A program made the position numbers and the translations under genes. The notes under the pieces are model-generated. The model had not been told where the DNA came from and searched no databases. It was given only the letters and a program-made list of their open reading frames with translations. Positions 58,736 to 64,000 of a stretch of 64,000 bases of DNA are shown one piece after another. This DNA is from Nocardiopsis kunsanensis DSM 44524 (GTDB taxonomy: Bacteria; Actinomycetota; Actinomycetes; Streptosporangiales; Streptosporangiaceae). Position 1 is the stretch's first letter. Each line of letters begins with the position of its first letter. The stretch spans positions 59,956-123,955 of the forward strand of contig NZ_ANAY01000018.1 in the NCBI RefSeq assembly GCF_000340965.1. The letters are read 5' to 3'.

Positions 58736-59098
58736 ATGGGAGACAACGAGACCGAGTTCGACCACATCAGCACCGAGAAACTGCACGAGGACGCGGTGGA
58801 ACTGGCTCGACACCGGTGGGACGTGGGGTTCTTCTGGGAGATCCTGAGAATGCTGCCCGCCGCGGAGGCCGCGGCCGGCCGACAGGAGGCGAGCGAGACC
58901 AGCATCGCCCAGCTCTCCGGCCTGCTGTACGAAGCCTTCTCCACCGAGACCGACCCGAAGGTGCAACGAGCCCTGCGTCCGGTCTACATCGACTACCTGC
59001 GCGAGCACGGAGCCCTGCCCGGCGGGGAGGCGCAGGAGGCCCCCGGAGAGCGCACCGACGGCCCGGACCGCCCCCCGGAGAACCGCTCCGAACAGTGA
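58736..59098 (+). CDS. conserved actinobacterial hypothetical protein
   Basis: The 120-residue protein begins [21 protein letters not shown] and contains [19 protein letters not shown], which I recognise as a conserved actinobacterial pattern without a known function. It is predicted mostly helical and soluble, with a disordered Pro/Glu-rich end. It is divergent from the B12-binding subunit gene, with 148 bases between them. No motif suggests enzymatic activity. Confidence 0.8.
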   Translation: MGDNETEFDHISTEKLHEDAVELARHRWDVGFFWEILRMLPAAEAAAGRQEASETSIAQLSGLLYEAFSTETDPKVQRALRPVYIDYLREHGALPGGEAQEAPGERTDGPDRPPENRSEQ

Positions 59099-59158
59099 CG
59101 ATCCCGCACGAGCGCGATGGCCGGAAACCGCCGGTCCTGTCCTCCCCCATGGGCGATC

Positions 59159-60697
59159 ATGGGGAACGTGCTCGACGACGACCAGCGCTACCGCGCCGTA
59201 CACAGCCGTGATCCACGCTTCGACGGGGTCTTCTACACGGCTGTGCGCACCACCGGTATCTACTGTCGCCCGAGCTGTCCCGCACAAACACCTCGGCGTG
59301 AGAACACCCGGTTCTTCCCGACGGCCGCGGCCGCCCAGGAGGCCGGGTTCCGCGCGTGCAAACGGTGCCGCCCCGACCTGGCGCCGGGATCACCGGAATG
59401 GAACAGCCGCGCCGACGTGGTGGGCCGGGCGATGCGCCTGATCCAGGACGGTGCCATCGACCGCACCGGCGTCGATGGGCTCGCCCACGACCTCGGGTAC
59501 AGCACACGGCAGCTGCGCCGGCTCCTGGTGTCGGAGGTCGGGGCGGGCCCCGTGGCGCTGGCCCGCAGCGAACGCGCCCAGACCGCGCGTGTACTCACCC
59601 AGACCACCGACATGCCGTTGACCGACATCGCCTTCGCGGCCGGGTTCGGCAGCGTCCGCCAGTTCAACGAGACGATGCGGGCGGTCCACGGCCGCTCCCC
59701 CACCCAGATGCGCACCCAGGGCCGGTCACGGCCCGGCGGGGGTGTCCCCGGCGCGATCACTCTGCGCCTGCCCTACCGTGAACCGATCGACCTGGACGCG
59801 ATGCTGCGGTTCCTCGGCGACCGCGCCGTGCCCGGTGTGGAGTCCCACGACGGGCGCACCTACCGCCGGGTGCTGCGGTTGCCGGGCGGGCCGGGGACCG
59901 TGGAGCTCTCCGCCGGGCCGGGCGGCCCGTACGTCCTGTGCGAGCTGCGACTTACCGACCCCGCCGACATCACCACCGCGGTCCGGCGCTGCCGACGGAT
60001 GCTGGACCTGGACGCCGACCCCGCAGCCGTCGCCGAGGCCCTGGGCGAGGACCCGCTCCTGGGCGGGCCCGTGCGACGGCACCGGGGGCTCCGTTCACCC
60101 GGGCACCCCGACCCGGCCGAACTCGCGGTCCGTGCGGTCCTGGGTCAACAGGTCTCGGTGAAGGCCGCCCGGACCCTGGCCGGCCGCTTGGCCGCCCGGT
60201 TCGGCCGACCGCTGCCGGAGGTACCGGCCGACGGTGACGGCAGTGACGGGGGCACAGAGGGAAGGGCCTCGCTGAACAGGGTTTTTCCCTCTCCCGAGAC
60301 GCTGACCGCGGCCGATCCCACCGATCTGGGCCTACCGGTCTCCCGGGGGCGTGCCCTCGTCGGCCTGGCCGAGGCGATCGCGACGGGCCGCGTGGACCTG
60401 GGCCCCGGGACCGACCGCGAGGCGACGGAGCGTGCCCTGGCCGAGCTGTACGGGATCGGCCCCGGGACCGCCGGCTACATCCGGATGCGGGGCCTGGGCG
60501 ACCCCGACGTGTTCCTCTCCAGGGACCTGGGTGTGCGCGCGGGTCTGGAGGCCCTGGGCGCGCCCGGTGCCCCGGAGGAAGCTGCGGCGCTCGCACACCG
60601 TTGGAGCCCGTGGCGTTCCTACGCCACCCACCTGCTCCGGGCCTCCCTCGACGACGGGGAGAGCACCGGAACCACCGACACGAGGAGCCGAGGATGA
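59159..60697 (+). CDS. alkA: Ada-N / AraC / AlkA fusion DNA glycosylase
   Basis: The 512-residue protein joins three parts. An Ada N-terminal zinc domain (residues 8-75; C36, C40, C67 and C70 in GIYCRPSC and CKRC) can accept methyl groups from phosphotriesters. An AraC-type helix-turn-helix follows (about 80-180; [35 protein letters not shown]). The C-terminal AlkA 3-methyladenine glycosylase (about 200-500) has a helix-hairpin-helix [15 protein letters not shown] and a catalytic Asp in [12 protein letters not shown]. It should sense alkylation and activate repair genes as well as excise damaged bases. ATG 59159 is chosen; GTG 59168 or ATG 59117 are alternatives. It overlaps ogt by 4 bases. 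Confidence 0.93.
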   Translation: MGNVLDDDQRYRAVHSRDPRFDGVFYTAVRTTGIYCRPSCPAQTPRRENTRFFPTAAAAQEAGFRACKRCRPDLAPGSPEWNSRADVVGRAMRLIQDGAIDRTGVDGLAHDLGYSTRQLRRLLVSEVGAGPVALARSERAQTARVLTQTTDMPLTDIAFAAGFGSVRQFNETMRAVHGRSPTQMRTQGRSRPGGGVPGAITLRLPYREPIDLDAMLRFLGDRAVPGVESHDGRTYRRVLRLPGGPGTVELSAGPGGPYVLCELRLTDPADITTAVRRCRRMLDLDADPAAVAEALGEDPLLGGPVRRHRGLRSPGHPDPAELAVRAVLGQQVSVKAARTLAGRLAARFGRPLPEVPADGDGSDGGTEGRASLNRVFPSPETLTAADPTDLGLPVSRGRALVGLAEAIATGRVDLGPGTDREATERALAELYGIGPGTAGYIRMRGLGDPDVFLSRDLGVRAGLEALGAPGAPEEAAALAHRWSPWRSYATHLLRASLDDGESTGTTDTRSRG

Positions 60698-61278
60698 AGA
60701 CCGAACAGGACATGCTGCCGCTGGCGGCCATGGACGGGACCGCACACGGCCGACGGGTTCCCGGTACCGATTTCCGGGTGCCCCTGGAGGGACCGACCCG
60801 GTACACGCTCATGGACTCCCCGATCGGCGAGCTCACCCTCACCGGCGACGGGGAAGCCCTGACCGGGATCCACACACGGGGCACGGACGACCGGAACCGG
60901 ACCGTGCAGGAGGGGTGGGTACGCGACGACACCCCGTTCGCCGAGGCGGTGCGGCAGTTGCGGGCCTACTTCGACGGCCGTCTGCGCGACTTCGACCTAC
61001 CACTGGCCCCGTCGGGGACCGAGTGGCAGCGGACCGTGTGGCGCGCCCTCACGACCGTGCCCTACGGCCGGACCGCGAGCTACGGAGAACTGGCCCGGGA
61101 TCTGGACCGTCCGGGTTCCTCCCGGGCGGTGGGCTCGGCCAATGGGCGCAACCCGATCAGCATCGTCGTTCCGTGCCACCGGATCATCGGCGCCGACGGC
61201 ACGTTGACCGGGTATTCGGGCGGCGTGTGGCGCAAGGAACTCCTCCTCGGCCTCGAGACCCGAACGCTCCACGACTGA
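60694..61278 (+). CDS. ogt: methylated-DNA-protein cysteine methyltransferase
   Basis: The 194-residue suicide enzyme removes methyl groups from O6-methylguanine. The acceptor Cys near 160 is in [10 protein letters not shown], preceded by [13 protein letters not shown] (DNA-binding helix-turn-helix with Arg finger) and [11 protein letters not shown] 60694 overlaps the alkA stop (ATGA), so the two are translationally coupled into an adaptive-response operon. The N-terminal ~35 residues are family-variable. Confidence 0.95.
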   Translation: MKTEQDMLPLAAMDGTAHGRRVPGTDFRVPLEGPTRYTLMDSPIGELTLTGDGEALTGIHTRGTDDRNRTVQEGWVRDDTPFAEAVRQLRAYFDGRLRDFDLPLAPSGTEWQRTVWRALTTVPYGRTASYGELARDLDRPGSSRAVGSANGRNPISIVVPCHRIIGADGTLTGYSGGVWRKELLLGLETRTLHD

Positions 61279-61324
61279 TCGAGCATTCAGAACACAGGGT
61301 GACCAAATGGTGCCTGTACAGTGA

Positions 61325-61426
61325 ATGTAGACAACCACCCTTGTCTCCGAAGATTTCGAAGGTTACCTTGCGGTAACGCACGATACCTCCTTCGTGCGTT
61401 CACCCCCGAAATCTCCAGGAGAGAAC
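61325..61426 (+). promoter_or_regulatory. conserved leader of M23 peptidase copy 1
   Basis: The 102 bases before the GTG start are closely similar to those before copy 2 (62666-62770). They share ATGTAGACAACCACCCTTGT, GCGGTAACGCACGATACC and TTCGTGCGTTCACCCCCGA. A perfect 9-bp hairpin AACGCACGA/TCGTGCGTT (61375-61400) has loop TACCTCCT, complementary to the AGGAG Shine-Dalgarno at 61417-61421. The block may be an operator, an RNA element or both. Confidence 0.55.
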
Positions 61427-62491
61427 GTGAAACCCGCACATATCCCCCGTCGGGGCCGCAACGGACCTTTCATCCCCCACCGGGCGCGGTCGACGGCCCT
61501 CACCCTGACCGCCGCCACAGCCCTGCTCGCCTCCACCGGCAACGCCCAGGCCTCCCCCGTTCCGGCCTCGGTCGACCTCGCCGAAGCCCCCAACGTCGAG
61601 ATCACCGCGGACCAGGAGGTCGCCTCCGAACTTCCCGTGGAGGTCAGCGGGGTTCCGGCCGAGGACGCTCTGGCCGATGCCGTCGTCGAGGACACACTCG
61701 CCGAGTACGGCAGCGGCCTGTCCGCGTTGGACGAGGAGGACCGCGAGGTCCGCGTCGACATCCGTGAGACGGACGGCGAGGCCGCCTTCGGTGTGGCGAT
61801 CGTGACCGCGGCCATGGGGTCCGAGGACAGCCCGCACGCCTGGCTGTTCACCGCCGAGAACAAGGGCGGATGGACCGTCGGCCTGGAAGGAACCCCCGAG
61901 TTCTCCGAGACCATCGCCGGATCCGAGATGATGGAGACCGAGGAGCGGGAGACCATCGCCGCCTCCACCGACCCGGACCGGGTCTCCTCGAGCGAGGTGG
62001 TCGGTGTGGGCCTGCCCTTCGAGGTCGGCACGTCGATGATCATGACCACCGGGCCGCACGGCTGGGGCGGTTACGACAGGCCCTACAGTTCCGTCGACTT
62101 CGCCGGCGGCAACGGGACCGCCCATGCCTCCCGCGGCGGATACGCCATCAGTCTGTGCAGCGGCTGGACCCGGGTGCTCCACACCAACGGGTTCGCCACG
62201 GACTACTACCACCTGGAGGACTACCAGTGGCTGGAGGGCAACGTCCCGACCGGCCGCTACCTCGGCACCCAGGGCAACAGCCTCTGCGCCGGCGGCCACA
62301 CGACCGGCGCCCACATCCACTACACGCTGAGGGGCTACGACGACCGGAACACCCACTGGCCCGTGGCGCTGCACGGAAGGACCCTGGGCGGCTGGACCTT
62401 CGCCGAGGGCGCCGAAGCCTACGGCGGCTACGCCTACCGTGGCAACACCACGGTCTACCCGCAGCAGTCCATGTACAACTACGGCTTCTGA
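61427..62491 (+). CDS. secreted LasA-like M23 metallopeptidase (copy 1)
   Basis: The 354-residue protein has a long basic signal peptide (about 1-43, ending NAQA-SP), a pro-region with AEAPNVEITADQEVASELP, and a C-terminal M23 domain of the LasA/beta-lytic type (about 195-354). Zinc ligands are expected in GPHG (near 210), SSVDFAGG and AHIHY (near 295). TDYYHLEDYQW and TQGNSLCAGGH match the family, and two Cys (SLCSGW, SLCAGG) may form a disulfide. It should cut peptide cross-bridges in peptidoglycan outside the cell. GTG 61427 has AGGAGAG at a 3-base spacing. A tandem copy follows. Confidence 0.9.
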   Translation: MKPAHIPRRGRNGPFIPHRARSTALTLTAATALLASTGNAQASPVPASVDLAEAPNVEITADQEVASELPVEVSGVPAEDALADAVVEDTLAEYGSGLSALDEEDREVRVDIRETDGEAAFGVAIVTAAMGSEDSPHAWLFTAENKGGWTVGLEGTPEFSETIAGSEMMETEERETIAASTDPDRVSSSEVVGVGLPFEVGTSMIMTTGPHGWGGYDRPYSSVDFAGGNGTAHASRGGYAISLCSGWTRVLHTNGFATDYYHLEDYQWLEGNVPTGRYLGTQGNSLCAGGHTTGAHIHYTLRGYDDRNTHWPVALHGRTLGGWTFAEGAEAYGGYAYRGNTTVYPQQSMYNYGF

Positions 62492-62543
62492 CACCGCCCC
62501 GCCGGCCTCGACCGGAAGGGCCCGGTGAGTCCGGCCGACGGTG

Positions 62544-62578
62544 AGGGGCGGGTCTCCCTGGAGGGAGCCTCCGCCCCT
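62544..62578 (+). terminator. terminator of M23 copy 1
   Basis: The arms AGGGGCGG and CCGCCCCT plus an inner CTCCC/GGGAG stem are followed by TTTTCTG. The preceding 25 bases are nearly the same as those before the copy 2 terminator, so it is part of the duplicated unit. Confidence 0.75.
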
Positions 62579-62665
62579 TTTCTGCCATCCGGTGCCGTTC
62601 CCGTACGCACCGCCGTGGCGGCACGTTCCCGCACGCAGAGTGACGGGGCGGTGCCCACACGACAT

Positions 62666-62770
62666 ATGTAGACAACCACCCTTGTTCCCGGAGGTTCCGA
62701 AGGCTACGTTGCGGTAACGCACGATACCCCCTTCGTGCGTTCACCCCCGAGAATCCCCCGAGGAGTCCAC
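62666..62770 (+). promoter_or_regulatory. conserved leader of M23 peptidase copy 2
   Basis: This 105-base block is the duplicate of 61325-61426. The 9-bp hairpin AACGCACGA/TCGTGCGTT (62716-62741) is exactly kept. Its loop reads TACCCCCT, and the Shine-Dalgarno is GAGGAG at 62760-62765, so the loop-SD complementarity is weaker than in copy 1. Confidence 0.55.
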
Positions 62771-63823
62771 GTGAGCCCCCACTCCCCCAACACGACCGGC
62801 AACCGGTCGTTCATCCCCCACCGGGCGCGGTCGACGGCCCTCACCCTGACCGCCGCCACAGCCCTGCTCGCCTCCACCGGCATCGCCCAGGCCTCCCCCG
62901 TTGCGGCCTCGGTCGACCTCGCCGAAGCCCCCAACGTCGAGATCACCGCGGACCAGGAGGTCGCCTCCGAACTTCCCTCGACCGTCGGCGGCGCGGCGTC
63001 CGAGGACCTGCTGACCGACGCCGTCGTCGAGGACACACTCGCCGAGTACGGCACCGGTCTGCCTGCGTTGGACGAGGAGGACCGCGAGGTCCGCGTCGAC
63101 ATCCGTGAGACGGACGGCGAGGCCGCCTTCGGCGTGGCGATCGTGACCGCCGCCACGGATTCGGAGGCCGGCGACCCCCAGGCATGGCTGTTCACCAGTG
63201 AGTACGACACCGGCGAATGGCTGGTCGGCCTGGAAGGCACCCCCGAGTTCTCGGACATGCTCGCGGACTCGGAACTGATGGACGCCGAACAGCGGGAGAC
63301 CGTCTCCACGACCACCGACCCCGACCGGGTCTCCTCCTCCCAGTACACGGGGGTGGGCCTGCCCTTCCGGATCGGCACGTCGATGATCATGACGGGAGGC
63401 CCGCACGGCGGGGTCGGGCAATCCGTGGACTTCGCCGGCGGCAACGGGACCGCCCACGCCTCCCGCGGCGGATACGCCTACAGCCTGTGCAACGGCTGGA
63501 CCCGGGTCATCCACGACAACGGTTACTCCACGGACTACTACCACCTGGAGGACTACCAGTGGCTGGAGGGCAACGTCCCGACCGGGCACTACCTCGGCAC
63601 CCAGGGCAACAGCCTCTGCGCCGGCGGCAGCACGACCGGTGCCCACATCCACTACTCGCTGAGGGCCTACAGCGACCCCAACGCGGCTGGCTGGTTCGTG
63701 CCCGTGAACGGTAAGACCCTGGGCGGCTGGACCTTCGTGGAAGGCGCCTCGTACGGCGGTTACGCCTACCGTGGCAACGCCACGGTCTACCCGGGCCAGT
63801 GGATGTACAACCACGGTTTCTGA
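62771..63823 (+). CDS. secreted LasA-like M23 metallopeptidase (copy 2)
   Basis: The 350-residue protein is highly similar to copy 1, nearly identical through residues ~14-75 (HRARSTALTLTAATALLAST, AEAPNVEITADQEVASELP). The signal peptide ends near IAQA-SP. Zinc-site segments are GPHGGVGQSVDFAGG and AHIHYS, with TDYYHLEDYQW and TQGNSLCAGGS conserved. Differences cluster in the middle of the pro-region and around the first zinc ligand. GTG 62771 has GAGGAG at a 5-base spacing. The high DNA identity of leader, signal region and terminator indicates a recent duplication. Confidence 0.9.
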   Translation: MSPHSPNTTGNRSFIPHRARSTALTLTAATALLASTGIAQASPVAASVDLAEAPNVEITADQEVASELPSTVGGAASEDLLTDAVVEDTLAEYGTGLPALDEEDREVRVDIRETDGEAAFGVAIVTAATDSEAGDPQAWLFTSEYDTGEWLVGLEGTPEFSDMLADSELMDAEQRETVSTTTDPDRVSSSQYTGVGLPFRIGTSMIMTGGPHGGVGQSVDFAGGNGTAHASRGGYAYSLCNGWTRVIHDNGYSTDYYHLEDYQWLEGNVPTGHYLGTQGNSLCAGGSTTGAHIHYSLRAYSDPNAAGWFVPVNGKTLGGWTFVEGASYGGYAYRGNATVYPGQWMYNHGF

Positions 63824-63874
63824 CACCGTCCTCCAGCCGGGACCGGAGAGGCCCGGTGAGTCCGGCCGACGGTG

Positions 63875-63906
63875 AGGGGCGGGTCTCCCGAGGGAGGCCC
63901 GCCCCT
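63875..63906 (+). terminator. terminator of M23 copy 2
   Basis: A 15-bp stem (63875-63889 with 63892-63906, one T-G pair) with a two-base turn is followed by GTTTCG, 51 bases after the stop. Confidence 0.75.
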
Positions 63907-64000
63907 GTTTCGTCCACTTTCCAGGCACACCCGAACTTGTTTTTCACATGTTCACAAGACACACAAAAAAGAAGAGGGGCCACCCACAACAGGCAACCCC
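63907..64000. other. AT-richer end of window
   Basis: The last 94 bases include TTTTTCACATGTTCACAAGACAC and an A-run (quoted in parts: TTTTTCACATG, TTCACAAG). They probably belong to the promoter of a gene beyond the window. No coding sequence is seen. Confidence 0.3.

Noticed and set aside
63930..63965. TTCACATGTTCACAAG as a third Rex site
   Set aside because: Only one half-site (TTCACAA) matches; the other arm is wrong in sequence and spacing.

Overview
The window is very GC-rich chromosomal DNA with GTG and TTG starts, a mycothiol-conjugate amidase (mca), several actinobacterial DUF families (DUF1707, DUF4307, DUF4383, DUF501, DUF6350) and many Hanks-type and GntR/UTRA regulators. This points to a filamentous actinomycete. 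A Nocardiopsis-like member of the Streptosporangiales is my best guess, by inference only. Most of the window is core genome, with a few small insertions and lineage-specific additions.

Layout. 1-3228 is the start of a very large, internally repetitive membrane protein on the minus strand, cut by the window edge. 3621-5150 holds two tandem secreted transglycosylase-like proteins. 5340-10941 (minus) has fumC, a decayed IscB element, a DUF1707/LiaF-like protein, PIN-PhoH and a cis-prenyltransferase. 11034-13339 is a divergent ECF sigma factor and transmembrane Ser/Thr kinase. 13388-18051 contains a DUF255 protein, mca with a small membrane partner, DUF4307 and greA. 18121-22539 contains an IS5-type transposase stub, a FIST sensor protein, and a MoxR/Mg-chelatase-like ATPase followed by a VWA protein. 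22621-24173 is a pair of UTRA-type GntR regulators. 24810-28448 carries sulfur amino-acid genes (cystathionine gamma-synthase and beta-synthase) around a hexapeptide-repeat acyltransferase. 28944-31587 holds a thiolase, a DUF4287 protein and a Bax-inhibitor-like protein. 31762-36461 is a proline-catabolism locus: proline dehydrogenase, P5C dehydrogenase and a divergent PucR regulator.

The next part starts with an unusual tRNA gene (36487-36563). ndh follows, with two Rex-like operators upstream. Then come ppx, DUF501, catalase with DUF4383, ftsB and eno; catalase and DUF4383 appear inserted into a conserved eno-ftsB-DUF501-ppx-ndh order. 44526-53153 has TetR, an FtsW/RodA protein, MazG, an APS kinase fused to a degenerate sulfurylase-like region, and Mfd. 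53334-57776 has DUF6350, DUF1707, sucD and sucC. 58177-61278 has a B12-binding subunit, a conserved hypothetical protein, Ada-AlkA and Ogt. 61325-63906 is a tandem duplication of a LasA-like M23 peptidase with its leader and terminator.

The clearest functional groupings are the following. fumC and sucCD belong to the TCA cycle. Ndh under probable Rex control belongs to redox balance. PutA-type proline oxidation is split over two genes and faces a PucR regulator. Alkylation repair is represented by the overlapping Ada-AlkA and Ogt genes. Envelope remodelling is represented by two duplicated families of secreted hydrolases. The most unusual items are the IscB/omega-RNA remnant directly upstream of fumC, the short-variable-loop tRNA with C33 and a positional UAA anticodon, the ECF-kinase pair, and the duplicated hydrolase leader whose hairpin loop is complementary to a Shine-Dalgarno sequence in one copy. 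I do not see a complete new defence or mobile system, CRISPR array or rRNA in the window.
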